From Natronolimnobius sp. AArcel1 (lineage in GTDB: Archaea; Halobacteriota; Halobacteria; Halobacteriales; Natrialbaceae), in contig NZ_JAAKXY010000005.1 of NCBI RefSeq assembly GCF_011043775.1, positions 496,001-560,000 on the forward strand: a stretch of 64,000 nucleotides of DNA, given 5' to 3'. Every line of letters starts with the position of its first letter. Within the stretch, counting starts at the first letter, position 1. The translations under genes were made by a program, and so were the position numbers. Below are positions 17,294 to 26,402 of the stretch, one piece after another. The notes beneath the pieces are model-generated. The model did no database searches. It saw only the letters and a program-made list of their open reading frames with translations, and had not been told where the DNA came from.

Positions 17294-18597
17294 ATGGTTG
17301 AAGAAGCCTCGAAGACGATTCAGACGCGCCTTCACATAGCGTCTGGTGAACGGTCGTGGCTTCACAACGCCCGCCTCGCATCACGCGAGATCTTCAACCA
17401 AACCATCCGACTCACACAACAAGGGCGCACGCGCACCGAGATACAGCAGGAAGTTGACCGTGACGACTTCTTGCGAAACAACAAGTGCGCGGTCGTCGGC
17501 AAAGCCCTCCAAACGTGGGACTCCTACCAGTCACTCCTTGACTGGTGGGAGAACCAAGATGATCCAGATGGAGGCAAGCCGACACCACCGAGTACGGACA
17601 AATCTGGTGCGTACCCGCCGTAATGGCGCACACGGAAGGCTACCGCCTCACCGTGGACGAAGACACGAACCGTGTCCAGTTCCGCATCAGCCCGAAACCC
17701 TACAAGAAGGTGACGGGACATCTACGCGGTGAGCCGGACGCGGTGGACAAACTTCGAGATGTCCTCACGTCGGAGGAGGTGGATGTGGGGCAAGCTGAAC
17801 TCCTGTACCGCGATGGCGTGTACTACCTACACGTCACGGTCACACGCGAGTTCGACGTGCCCGAACCCGACACCGCTGATACTGTGGTCGGCGTGGGCAT
17901 CAACGAGCGCAACGTCGCTCTCACCGCCCTCGACCGCGAAACAATGCGGACGAAGGGCACACTCGTCCTCGACTACGGACGAGTCAAGCAGGAACGCCAA
18001 CGCTACCACACCATCACGAAACGGTGTCAAGAACACGGAAAGACAAGCGTTCACCAGAAACTCGGTGACAAGGAAGAACGATTCACCGAATGGACACTCC
18101 ATCGTCTCTCCCGTGCTGTCGTGGAGTTCGCAGAACAGTTCTCGAACCCAGTCATCGTGTTCGAGGATATGAGCGGCATCCGCGACGAAATCAAGTACGG
18201 TACGTATATGAACCGCCGATTGCACAAACTCCCGTTCCATAAGTTCGAAAAGTTCGTCTCGTACAAGGCGACGTGGCAAGAGATTCTTACGGACACGGTG
18301 GACGCTTACTACAACTCGAAGACGTGTTCATGCTGTGGTGAACGTGGGTATCGGCAGGGGCGGCGGTTCCGCTGTACGAACAACAAGTGTGACGTGGTGC
18401 AAGACCACGCCGACCGGAATGCGTCAGTGTACATCGCGTGGCGCGAGAAGGCGAAGATCGATGGTAACGAATCGAATTACCGGACTCACAAAACCCAGTC
18501 GCAGGTGCGGGTGGTGCGTCTGTCCGGGTCGGGGCGTGTAAGCCGCCCAACCTCATCCCGTTCCCTTGCGGAACAGGGAGTGCTAGCGCACGGCTGA
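17294..18597 (+). pseudogene. tnpB: tnpB with a single frameshift
   Basis: Two frames make one protein. 17294-17623 gives the N-terminal recognition part, ending '...DKSGAYPP' and TAA. 17623-18597 continues 'MAHTEGYRLTVDEDTNRV' with RuvC motif 'VVGVGINERNVALTAL', 'VFEDMSGIR', the CSCCG...C zinc ribbon and 'DHADRNASV'. A one-base loss near 17614-17620 explains the break. RuvC-I reads G-V-G-I-N where active TnpBs have G-[IV]-D-x-G-x-N, so the first catalytic Asp is Gly. This copy belongs to a group with an altered active site or is dead for two reasons. The tnpA partner is also broken. Confidence 0.8.
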
Positions 18598-18725
18598 GGG
18601 AATTACAAAAGCCTCGGGCCACCGCGCCCGAGGTTGTTTACTGAGTTGCGAAAGTCGATGGATGATTTTCGAACGTCTGTAGAGACTGCGCTCCCTGTGG
18701 GTACGTCCGTATCTGTAAAGCGCGT

Positions 18726-18771
18726 TTGTCGAGGAGACCTTGACAGGTTGTCAAACGTTGTCTGACAACGT
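18726..18771. repeat. Paired-hairpin insertion 2, flanked by CGT
   Basis: 43 bases with stems TTGACA/TGTCAA (18740-18754) and ACGTTGT/ACAACGT (18755-18771), inserted between two CGT copies (18723-18725, 18769-18771). The homologous sequence at 35680-35695 reads GCGCGTCGTGG without a break. Confidence 0.6.
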
Positions 18772-18790
18772 CGTGGAAGCAGGAAGTCTC

Positions 18791-18850
18791 ATCTGCTCAC
18801 GGGCGCTTCGCGCCCGTTCACATGGTCGATGAAACCGTCGGTCTCACGCT
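18791..18850. repeat. Paired-hairpin segment 3
   Basis: About 60 bases starting ATCTGCTC, with ACGGGCGC/GCGCCCGT (18799-18817, loop TTC), then CATGGTC and a 6-bp stem with one mismatch (18831-18845). It is absent at the homologous place near 35712. It is closely related in sequence to 43240-43296. Confidence 0.6.
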
Positions 18851-18905
18851 CCTCTCAAGAAGCGAACGGCGCAAGCCGTGAGCGAGTAGGGTGGGTAGTT
18901 CACAA

Positions 18906-19259
18906 CGAAACGACACCAGATACGTCAACCATAGCACATAGTGTTACGCCTATACGATTGTAAATAACATTGTTGCAATGTGGTTTTGAGTGTTTGTAAG
19001 CTTATAAGAAATATTTTCTGGATTCGCCAACCAATAGTCGAAATGGCCATCAGAATTTATATTTATATCAAATATTAGCGTTGGTAGATCTCACCGAACA
19101 TGCGACGGAGACGATCACCCTCGAGATGAGTGAGGTTGCTGACGATGGCCCCTAGGTTCGGTCTGCTCACGACCTTGCTTGCGCTCAGTGTACTCGTGAG
19201 TCTTGGATGGATACACACCCGGTTGTGGTCATTCTGAACTGTGGTTTGAGTTAACGGAG
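18906..19259. other. A/T-rich stretch without a convincing gene
   Basis: No gene is called. A 62-codon minus-strand frame ends at 19075 with a peptide 'THLEGDRLRRMFGEIYQR' that looks protein-like, but it has no start context and abuts the possibly truncated REC-PAS gene. It may be a decayed gene end. Confidence 0.4.
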
Positions 19260-20420
19260 TCAATCCGGTTGTCTTCTTCCAATTCCAATCACGCCAACAA
19301 CTTGTCCGGTTTTGTTTGTAACCGGCGACCCAGTGAATTCGTACCGAGTCGTTTCGCCACTTTTTGTCAAAAGATCTGCCTCCACTTCTACCTGTTCACC
19401 CTCGTCTACAATTCTGGAGAGTAGCTGCTCTATTTCAGACTTGGTTTCTCCTTCGAATAGATCCAACGGTGAAATCTTCTCCATCTCTTCCTCCGTGTAC
19501 CCAGTCTCTTCCTCCAAGGCCTGGTTCCAGTGGACATAATTCATATCCGAATCAAATGCATAGAACAGGTCATCCAAGGAATTAAGAGCAGAATCTAAGA
19601 ACAGTTTTTTGTGATTCAAATCTCGTTCTCGCTTCTTTTTCTCTGAAATATCTCTAACCACGCAGACATGGCCTCCAGTATCCATCTGGGTGAGGGTCAA
19701 CTCTTCTGGCACCAACTCTCCATCCTGGGTTACGCCGACTGATTCACCCTTCCAAGAACCGATGTCTCTCAGTTCAGGGAGGATCTGTTCGTGAAACTTC
19801 TGAGCCTCGTCCTCAGGATACAATTCCTCCCAGTGATGCCCTGTTAACTCCTCAGGAGCTGCAGAATAGATATCTGCATATGCTTGGTTCAGGTACACAT
19901 ACTTGCCATGTTTATCTATGATTCCAATCCCTTCTTGAGCCGTCTCTAGTGCTTGAAAACCGTGTATAACTTCTTTCTCTGCCCGATATTTTCCCACCAC
20001 ATTTTCGACACGGTTAGCTAAAACCGTGTACTGATCAGTGCCCCCTTTTTTCTGCAAATAATCAGTGACTCCTGCAGAGATCGCATCACTTGCAATCTCT
20101 TCATCTCCTTTGCCTGTGAACAAGATAAATGGTAAATCTGGGTGGTCAGAGCGAACCCGCTCCAAAAATTCTAACCCGTTCAACCCCGGCATATCGTAGT
20201 CACTGATGATGCAATCGATCTCTTTTTCTTCTAAAATTTGTAATCCACTTTCAGCACTGGTTTCCGTAGTCACTGTGATCTGGGAACTTTCCCGCTCGAG
20301 AAATGTGGCCACCATTTCCACTAATGCGCGGTCATCATCGACATGCAATGTCTCTATATCGCTTTTTGTCGAAGAAAGATTGATTTCCTGCAATGTCGAT
20401 CCGTTCCCCATGTGCCTCAT
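19260..20420 (-). CDS. Response-regulator receiver with two PAS domains, no output kinase
   Basis: A 386-residue protein; an internal Met at residue 4 is an equally good start. Receiver domain at residues 20-145 with the acidic triad in 'HVDDD' and phospho-acceptor Asp74 in 'IISDYDMPG', and the conserved Lys in 'YLQKKGG'. Two PAS domains follow (about 155-275 and 285-380). It ends 'VIGIGRRQPD', right where haloarchaeal relatives read 'GIGRDITERK' and continue into a kinase core. The C-terminus thus looks cut off at the last PAS strand. Codon use is more A/T-rich than the neighbouring kinases, which suggests separate ancestry. Confidence 0.8.
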   Translation of the reverse strand: MRHMGNGSTLQEINLSSTKSDIETLHVDDDRALVEMVATFLERESSQITVTTETSAESGLQILEEKEIDCIISDYDMPGLNGLEFLERVRSDHPDLPFILFTGKGDEEIASDAISAGVTDYLQKKGGTDQYTVLANRVENVVGKYRAEKEVIHGFQALETAQEGIGIIDKHGKYVYLNQAYADIYSAAPEELTGHHWEELYPEDEAQKFHEQILPELRDIGSWKGESVGVTQDGELVPEELTLTQMDTGGHVCVVRDISEKKKRERDLNHKKLFLDSALNSLDDLFYAFDSDMNYVHWNQALEEETGYTEEEMEKISPLDLFEGETKSEIEQLLSRIVDEGEQVEVEADLLTKSGETTRYEFTGSPVTNKTGQVVGVIGIGRRQPD

Positions 20421-20527
20421 AGTCTACTCCTCTTAACCCTACGCCATTAGTTCTGTTGCTGATACCGGAGGAAGTGAAAATGGCACACCCCAAACAAGCG
20501 GACAACTGAGAAAGATTCTCGAGGTCA

Positions 20528-20788
20528 TCACCCCCCACTGAGTTCAATTTCATGATAAGCCATATTAAGATAAGTGAGTTGTGGTGGTTCATACTGGAAC
20601 TGATCGACTTGTGGGTCAAACCAGCTAAGTTCTTCATGGTGTCTGATTTCTGGATTGCCAGATAATTCGGCCGATCCGGCAACGATCGAGCCATCAATAT
20701 GGGGTGTACCAGAAAAGTCAAACGTCTGCGTTTCACCGTTATCACTTGGTGCGTACACTACACCCTCAAAGTAGGGATTCCCGCCCAT
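20528..20788 (-). pseudogene. C-terminal fragment of a pilin-like/bactofilin-like surface protein
   Basis: 86 codons from an ATG at 20788, with an in-frame stop only nine codons upstream. The pattern 'YFEGVVYAPSD', 'FSGTPHIDGSIVAGSAELSGNPEIR' (quoted in parts: FSGTPHIDG, SIVAGSAELSGN) parallels the end of the 654-residue protein at 24309-26273 ('FYGVVFSESSVELGGG', 'LYGAISSAGSEISGGQ'). It is probably the last part of a second such gene whose N-terminal pilin-like segment is lost. Confidence 0.6.
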
Positions 20789-20874
20789 TTGGCCCTGTTG
20801 AAGTCCTATTCTTCAGTCACTATGTAGCATGAAACAGACGATAGGTGGAAATGTGAGTGGAGTATTAGAATCGA

Positions 20875-21261
20875 TTACTCTGTTGTTCCGTAGTTGGTGT
20901 ACTGTAAGAGTAAGTGAGGGACAATAACTCCGACTATGAAGACGATACCAAAGACAATCTCTGATGAGAGAGTAGTAAACTCGTAGAGACCAAATAGCAA
21001 CCCCATCGCTAACAGAACGAACACACTGATAACCTTGTTCTCGGCAGTTACCAGCCCTTCGCGCCTGATAATGATAACCAGTGAGACTATAATCAAACCA
21101 AGAATCCCAACAGCAACTGCGGTGAACAACTGTATTGAATCCGTTGCAAGACTGATAAAGAAGCCAACACCCACCAACAGGTACGCAAGCCCAAGAGCTG
21201 TGATTTTCATTTTGTCAGTAACGCTCCTGTCCTGCTTAATTTCCCCTTGAGATGAACTCAT
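20875..21261 (-). CDS. Small polytopic membrane protein, unknown
   Basis: 128 residues with four hydrophobic helices (about 22-40, 45-67, 78-95 and 100-120) and a polar acidic N-terminus. No family motif. It lies alone between the surface-protein fragment and an IS5-type element. Confidence 0.6.
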   Translation of the reverse strand: MSSSQGEIKQDRSVTDKMKITALGLAYLLVGVGFFISLATDSIQLFTAVAVGILGLIIVSLVIIIRREGLVTAENKVISVFVLLAMGLLFGLYEFTTLSSEIVFGIVFIVGVIVPHLLLQYTNYGTTE

Positions 21262-21304
21262 GCTCTGAAAGTAGTTTCATCATGCTAAGTATTTGTTCCT
21301 CAGA

Positions 21305-22225
21305 ATGCTACCGGTAGATCTGCACCCTGTATTGACCGCTCAGAGTGATCGGTAGAGGTTGTGAATGACACAGGCGATGGTGAGCTCACGGAACTGCTTC
21401 CACAAGCGTCGTGAACGGACGAACGCACCGTACTTCCGCTTGAGCGTTGAGTTGACGGTCTCTGATTGACTCCGTTGGCCGTAGAGATCAGTATCTAAGC
21501 GCGCGTTCCATGCCTTGTGAAGCGATGTGAACTCACGATGCTTGATCAGTGGACGAACTTCGTGTTGACGGGCAAGTCGTCTGATTTTCTGGTCGTCGTA
21601 GCCTTTGTCACCGAGAAGGATGTTAATGGTCTCTGGATTGCGTTTGATCAATGACGGAGCGATCTGACTATCGTGTTTTCGTGTCGTCGTCACATGTAGA
21701 TCGAGAATGGCGTTCACCTTCGTATCAACCAGTAGTGTCACTTTGAGCTGCTGAATTGTGAGTTCGGTTCGTTTCGTGTAGTGTTTTGAGGCGTGGTTGC
21801 GGTCGAAGCCTGAGGCGTCGATCCCCGCAACACCGTTGGTTGGGAGCAGTGAAACAGAGAGATTGAGCAGCACTCGCCAGACAGCCATATCGAGTCTATC
21901 GAACGCTTTGCACAGTGTTGATGGAGCAGGCAGTTCGGTGAGATTGATCGCGTTCCGGATACGGGGCATCTCGATGAGTTCGTCGAGGAGTGTACGATAG
22001 GTCGTTTTCTTCCGAACCTTGAGACAGAGGAGAACGATGTGCTGATGGAGCGTGTAGCGTTGTTTCGAGAACTTCGAGGAGTATCGAGCGACGGCACGTT
22101 TCGCTAACTGAAATGCTTCCTCGACAAATCGGAGCAACCGAGACTTTGGGAGGGTCTGCATCTACTCAAACTACCGGCTGAACCTGTAACTCACTAAGGA
22201 TTTCAACAGAGCCGGTAATAGAAAA
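21305..22225 (-). mobile_element. IS5-family insertion sequence
   Basis: Defined by the transposase at 21340-22161. Candidate ends are CTACCGGTAGATCTG near 21307 and, at the other side, the region of TTTCAACAGAGCCGGTAAT (22200-22219). The latter is, in reverse, the CTCTGTTGAAATCC seen at ends of haloarchaeal IS5 elements. The two ends are not a convincing inverted repeat by eye, so boundaries are approximate. Confidence 0.65.
21340..22161 (-). CDS. IS5-family DDE transposase
   Basis: A 273-residue transposase. The catalytic triad is visible as Asp in 'GIDASGFDR', Asp in 'LLGDKGYDD' and Glu in 'SQSETVNSTLKRKYG'. The N-terminal third is the usual helical DNA-binding part ('YRTLLDELIEMPRIR'). 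The length is typical for haloarchaeal IS5-group enzymes, and there is no stop or frameshift, so it may be active. Confidence 0.9.
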   Translation of the reverse strand: MQTLPKSRLLRFVEEAFQLAKRAVARYSSKFSKQRYTLHQHIVLLCLKVRKKTTYRTLLDELIEMPRIRNAINLTELPAPSTLCKAFDRLDMAVWRVLLNLSVSLLPTNGVAGIDASGFDRNHASKHYTKRTELTIQQLKVTLLVDTKVNAILDLHVTTTRKHDSQIAPSLIKRNPETINILLGDKGYDDQKIRRLARQHEVRPLIKHREFTSLHKAWNARLDTDLYGQRSQSETVNSTLKRKYGAFVRSRRLWKQFRELTIACVIHNLYRSL

Positions 22226-22237
22226 ATGGTGGCCTTG

Positions 22238-24181
22238 CTAAATTCCCCACGTTACATCAGTGAATTCAAAGCGTGCACCACCATCTACACTCTCAGTTAG
22301 GCGAACCGTCCATCCATGGGCCTCAGCGATTTGCCGGACAATCGTCAATCCGAGGCCAGTTCCTCCTGCCGCTGTATAGCCCGGTTCGAAGACCCTATCT
22401 CGCTGGTCAGAAGGAATGCCTTCACCATTGTCTTCGACATAGAATCCAGCTTCATCCTCGAGTTCACCGATTCGGACCGTTAAATCGCTGGAACGTTTGT
22501 TTGTATCGTCGTCCCCCAGTGGGTCGTAAGGCGTTGATGAGCCATGTTCGACAGCGTTCCGAAAAAGGTTCTCGAGGATGTGCCGGAGACGACTTGGATC
22601 TGCACGGAGCGTGCTGTCGGTTTGGATGTCAAGCGTCGCTTCGTTAGTCTCCACGGTCCGCCAGCATTTTTGGCCAAGTGCGGCAAGGTCCACCGCTGTG
22701 GGATCATCGACAAGTTGGCCGTTGCGGGCTAACGTCAACGTCTCTTCGATAATCGACTTCATGCGATCAAGAGCTATCGCAGCTTCTGCCACCGATTGCG
22801 ACGCCTCATCCTCACTCTCGTTGGCGAGTTCGAGGTGGCCCGATGCGACATTCAACGGGTTCCGAAGGTCATGCGAGACAATGCGTGTGAACTCTTTGAG
22901 GCGCTCGTTTTGGTGACGCAACTGGTGTTCGCGCTCGAGGCGATCAAGCGCACTCGCGGTGTGACTTACCAGCAGCTCCGCAAGCTCGAGATCTGTTTCA
23001 TTGAACGCATCAGCATCCTCAGAGACGGCCTGAAAGACACCATGAGATCCAATTGCGATGCTGATTACTGACTGGTACGGACCTTCCGGCTTGGCTTCTG
23101 GGTGATTTGCAATGTCAGTAACAAGCATCGACTCCCCGGTTCGGAAGGTTTTGCCCGCAAGTCCCTCCTCAACTGACATCGAGATCGCGTAGATTTCGGG
23201 GGTGTCTTCGGATATCGCAGCCTTCGAAAGTATTCCGTTGTCCTCGATGTCGATTACGCTGAGGTCAAACTGAAGAAGGTCTTGACTGGCAGCAATACTT
23301 CGCTCACAGATGCCCTCAACAGTCTCATAGTCGTTGAGATCAATTGCGACGTCATTGAGCGCCGTAAGGGTCCGTTCGCGGTCTTTTCGTTCGCTAATAT
23401 CGGTTACCGCACCGACCACCTCTACAGGTTCCTCATCCTCGAACACGATCCCAACGTGACACAGACAAGTAACCGACGACCCGTCACGACATCGCCAGCG
23501 GAACTGTTCAGAGATGCAACCACGGTTTCCCTCGAAAACATCGAATACGTTTGGGTTACGGGCCAGCGCCGCCTCGAGAGAGGTGCGTATCGTCTCACGA
23601 GTATCGGAGCGAATTCGCTCGAGCCACCAATCGAGGCCCGTTTCGATCTGTGTTTGCTGGTAGCCGAACTGCTCGAATCCGGCGTCCAAGTACAACGTAT
23701 CGGCGCTCACATCGTATGTGAAAAACGCATCCGCCGAAGCACTTGTGGCGAGATCATATCGTCGCTGAAAGGTGTTTTTTCGCTGTCTGAGTTGGTACCG
23801 TTCGACTGCGTGTTGGATTCGGTTAGCAAGGAGACTGTACTGATCAGTTATACTGCTCTTTTGCAGGTAATCGGTCGCACCGGCGTGAATCGCTTCAGTG
23901 GCACAATCCGTGTTTGTGAGTATAATAAACGGGAAATCGCTATTATCGGCTCGAACAGTTGTTAGAAACTCTATTCCCGTCATCGTGGGCATGTCATAAT
24001 CACTGACGATGCAATCGATTGGTTCCTCGTCTAGTAGGCGCAACCCTTCTCGAGGATTGGGTGTCGTCCGAACCGAGAGTCGATTGGACGCTCGAGTCAG
24101 CGAAGTCGCAGTAAGCTCGAGGAACGCTGGGTCGTCATCGACCACCAAAACTTCAATATGATCGAATGACGTGTCAGTCAT
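22238..24181 (-). CDS. Hybrid sensor kinase: receiver-PAS-GAF-HisKA-HATPase
   Basis: 647 residues. N-terminal receiver with Asp61 in 'IVSDYDMPTMTG' and acidic 'VVDDDP'; PAS (about 140-270, ending 'DISERKDRER'); GAF (about 280-415, 'EEGLAGKTFRTGESMLVTD'). HisKA follows with 'RIVSHDLRNPLNVASGH', and HATPase with 'LFRNAVEHG', 'VEDNGEGIP' and 'GTGLGLTIVRQIAEAHGW'. A receiver at the N-terminus means this kinase is probably regulated by phosphorylation from another kinase. It is a paralogue of the kinase at 32034-34235, but here the phospho-acceptor is intact. Confidence 0.93.
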   Translation of the reverse strand: MTDTSFDHIEVLVVDDDPAFLELTATSLTRASNRLSVRTTPNPREGLRLLDEEPIDCIVSDYDMPTMTGIEFLTTVRADNSDFPFIILTNTDCATEAIHAGATDYLQKSSITDQYSLLANRIQHAVERYQLRQRKNTFQRRYDLATSASADAFFTYDVSADTLYLDAGFEQFGYQQTQIETGLDWWLERIRSDTRETIRTSLEAALARNPNVFDVFEGNRGCISEQFRWRCRDGSSVTCLCHVGIVFEDEEPVEVVGAVTDISERKDRERTLTALNDVAIDLNDYETVEGICERSIAASQDLLQFDLSVIDIEDNGILSKAAISEDTPEIYAISMSVEEGLAGKTFRTGESMLVTDIANHPEAKPEGPYQSVISIAIGSHGVFQAVSEDADAFNETDLELAELLVSHTASALDRLEREHQLRHQNERLKEFTRIVSHDLRNPLNVASGHLELANESEDEASQSVAEAAIALDRMKSIIEETLTLARNGQLVDDPTAVDLAALGQKCWRTVETNEATLDIQTDSTLRADPSRLRHILENLFRNAVEHGSSTPYDPLGDDDTNKRSSDLTVRIGELEDEAGFYVEDNGEGIPSDQRDRVFEPGYTAAGGTGLGLTIVRQIAEAHGWTVRLTESVDGGARFEFTDVTWGI

Positions 24182-24204
24182 GGCTTATTAAATAACCAAC
24201 CATC

Positions 24205-24212
24205 ATATATAT
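24205..24212 (-). promoter_or_regulatory. Probable TATA box of the 22238-24181 kinase
   Basis: An ATATATAT block lies 24-31 bases upstream of the start codon at 24181, matching a leaderless haloarchaeal promoter. Confidence 0.5.
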
Positions 24213-24308
24213 CTACTGACTGACTCACCGAATAGGCTATATGCCATCGTACTCACGAAATTTTCGTTGATAGGGATACGTGGTTGAAAGCGGAGTGAAA
24301 ATCGCATC

Positions 24309-26273
24309 TCAATCAGACTCGATAGTGACCTCGTCAACACTGATATCGGTATATGAGTAATCGTCTCTGTTTACAGTTTTGCTAATTCTAGTATCCTCGA
24401 TAGCTTCATCGTAGTAAATTGATTGGCCACCACTAATTTCACTTCCTGCAGAAGAGATTGCTCCATACAGATCAGTTCCACCACCCAACTCGACTGACGA
24501 TTCTGAAAATACGACACCATAGAACCCTTCGTGAGAGGCCTGAATATAGGACTCTTCCTCAGAATCAGCAATATATATCCAGAGACGGTCTCCCGCACCA
24601 TCACTATTTGTCCATGATGCACCCCCAGTGGTCCTGAAAGAACCATCCACGTAGAGATTTACATCACCATCACCAACAACCTCTACGTCTAAATCTGGGC
24701 CATAGAAGTCTCCATCTACGACGAGATTAATATCACCACCAGTAACATCGAATACGAGGTTGCCGCCATAATCTATGCTACCATCATGGTAGTAATCACC
24801 AGATGTTACTTCTACAGAATCACCATCGAATTCGTCGAGTTCATCATTACTCGATTCATACAATTCACTAGCATTTTCAACCTCAGCAACTGGTTGTGGA
24901 AGACTCTCAGTGTGTTCTTCGATGAAATCAGTCTCACTCAGAGATGGTGTATCCACATCTTCGTTACGAATTTCCGCATTATTGTCTTCTTCGACTTCCC
25001 AATCAGTCTCAGCTCGAATAATTGACCCGTCGACTGCGTTGGTGAGTTGGACCTCTTTTGCCCGTACTTCGCCAGAGGATCCTAATTCAGAACCGCCACC
25101 ACTCCCTTCAAAACTACCTGCCGTGTGGATTAGGCCGTTATACACAGTTCCGCCATTAGTATCAGTGAAATCTCCGCCTGTTCGAATTTCACTACCATCA
25201 CCAAATGATGCCCCCCCACTCGTCACAGTAAGATCTCCATCTGCAACAATCTCTTCATCAATGTTAACACTCCCAATTCCAATATCCCCTGTTGAATAGA
25301 TATTACTATCCTCAACATCTGCGCCACCGCTGACTTCAAAATCGCCATTAACAAAGATATCTCCTCCAATATCAGTTGAGCCGCTACCGGAAAATCCATC
25401 ACTAACTAATACACTGCCTGTGTCTGTTTCTTCGTACTCTCCTATACCTACATCACCCTCGTTTGAGTTTTGGCTCGAATCATAACTGGATACAAACGTC
25501 CCTCCTCCGATATCTAATTGTCCGTCAACAGAGAGTGCATTTTCGAGAGTTGTGGGGCTTGAATGATTTAAATTCGCTAGTACTGTATTTTCACTGTGGT
25601 TATATTCAACGTCTAGAACACCGGTGTCCTCGAATAACTCACCCCAGCCCTCATAATATTTTGAGTCGACTTCAATAGTAGTCGTACCATCACGGACTTG
25701 GTTGGGAATGTCTTTGAATGCATCAGTTTGTCCGTTCGATCGGGCTACTAAGTCATCATCTGAGTGATTTCCATCCTGCAAGTGTACGGTATCAAAATGA
25801 ATCGTATAAATACCAGTCTGGTCGGTGGTAATCTCAAAATTAGGGCGTGACACCGGTGTGGTGTTCCCATTTTGATAGTCCCAAACTCCACCCCCCTGAT
25901 ACGCTATATGACTGTCCTCCTGGTCGTAGATAATGGCTCCAAGTTTTGTATGATGCTCTTTTCCGTCAGGAGTACGTATCGTCATACTCCCTGCATCAGC
26001 GTCCACTTGTGTTTGCTCTGACGTTCGGTCACTAAACGATATTTCAGTTGCAGTGCTCTCTTCCAACGATTCTAAATCTACTTTAGCATTTTCTAGAGAC
26101 TGAGTAGCGGTTTCGTCTTGGCTGACTCCTTGAATCCCAGTGAGGGCCATATTTCCAGCAAATAAAATAGAGATTCCAAAAATGATAACGAACCCGAATA
26201 ATAATACCGTGGCAATCAACTGCGCCTCCCCCTTAGAGTCGTTGCGTAAAATAGCACCCCAATTATCTCCCAT
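24309..26273 (-). CDS. Type IV pilin-like surface protein with bactofilin-like repeat domain
   Basis: 654 residues. The N-terminus 'GEAQLIATVLLFGFVIIFG' is an archaeal pilin-like hydrophobic helix after a short basic leader. About 170 residues follow in the style of haloarchaeal pilin/DUF7289 proteins ('TDQTGIYTIHFDTVHLQDGN'). A long middle (about 250-440) contains short repeats of the type 'xGDIxVNGDFEVSGGADVE', 'ADGDLTVTSGG', 'RTGGDFTDTNGG', each like one coil of a bactofilin/right-handed beta-helix. The C-terminal part ends in 'EGFYGVVFSESSVELGGG'. It would be a membrane-anchored, rigid extracellular rod, possibly self-polymerising; that is inference. The fragment at 20528-20788 is related. 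Codon use is A/T-rich. Confidence 0.75.
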   Translation of the reverse strand: MGDNWGAILRNDSKGEAQLIATVLLFGFVIIFGISILFAGNMALTGIQGVSQDETATQSLENAKVDLESLEESTATEISFSDRTSEQTQVDADAGSMTIRTPDGKEHHTKLGAIIYDQEDSHIAYQGGGVWDYQNGNTTPVSRPNFEITTDQTGIYTIHFDTVHLQDGNHSDDDLVARSNGQTDAFKDIPNQVRDGTTTIEVDSKYYEGWGELFEDTGVLDVEYNHSENTVLANLNHSSPTTLENALSVDGQLDIGGGTFVSSYDSSQNSNEGDVGIGEYEETDTGSVLVSDGFSGSGSTDIGGDIFVNGDFEVSGGADVEDSNIYSTGDIGIGSVNIDEEIVADGDLTVTSGGASFGDGSEIRTGGDFTDTNGGTVYNGLIHTAGSFEGSGGGSELGSSGEVRAKEVQLTNAVDGSIIRAETDWEVEEDNNAEIRNEDVDTPSLSETDFIEEHTESLPQPVAEVENASELYESSNDELDEFDGDSVEVTSGDYYHDGSIDYGGNLVFDVTGGDINLVVDGDFYGPDLDVEVVGDGDVNLYVDGSFRTTGGASWTNSDGAGDRLWIYIADSEEESYIQASHEGFYGVVFSESSVELGGGTDLYGAISSAGSEISGGQSIYYDEAIEDTRISKTVNRDDYSYTDISVDEVTIESD

Positions 26274-26402
26274 ACTGCATTTTCAAACTACATGACTAAA
26301 ACATCATCGGTAATTCACCGAGTAATAAGAAACACGCATATCATACATTCAGACGTAAGTATAAATAAATAATATATTGATTGTGTTTGCATAGGGCATG
26401 AA

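Larger units (their letters stand above)
16801..18641. mobile_element. IS200/IS605-type element with divergent tnpA and tnpB, both broken
   Basis: Left-end hairpin CCCCGCCC/GGGCGGGG (16812-16833) is followed by TGAAGCGCGTCACT, matching the left end at 30420 (CGTGAATCGCGTCACT). Right-end hairpin CCTCGGGC/GCCCGAGG (18612-18633) is followed by TTGTTTAC. Between them tnpA (-) and tnpB (+) diverge, the IS605 arrangement. It is nested in a tnpB remnant (16560-16768 and 18672-18905). Confidence 0.8.
18672..18905 (+). pseudogene. Remnant of tnpB C-terminus and right end, right part
   Basis: Continues the left part. TGTAGAGACTGCG, 'CTCCCTGTGGGTACG', 'CCGTATCTGTAAAGCGCG', GTCGTGGAAGCAG, then GAAGCGAACGGCGCAAGCC and GTGAGCGAGTAGGGTGG all align with 35640-35755. 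Two hairpin-bearing segments absent from that copy interrupt it (18726-18768 and 18791-18850). It ends with GTAGTTCAC like other right ends of this type. Confidence 0.75.

Noticed and set aside
19075..19263. 62-codon minus-strand frame with 'LEGDRLRRMFGEIYQR'
   Set aside because: The end looks protein-like, but the start overlaps the preceding gene's stop and the first half is basic; at best a decayed gene tail.
23282..23965. 227-codon plus-strand frame inside the 22238-24181 kinase
   Set aside because: Antisense of PAS/GAF coding sequence without any domain pattern.
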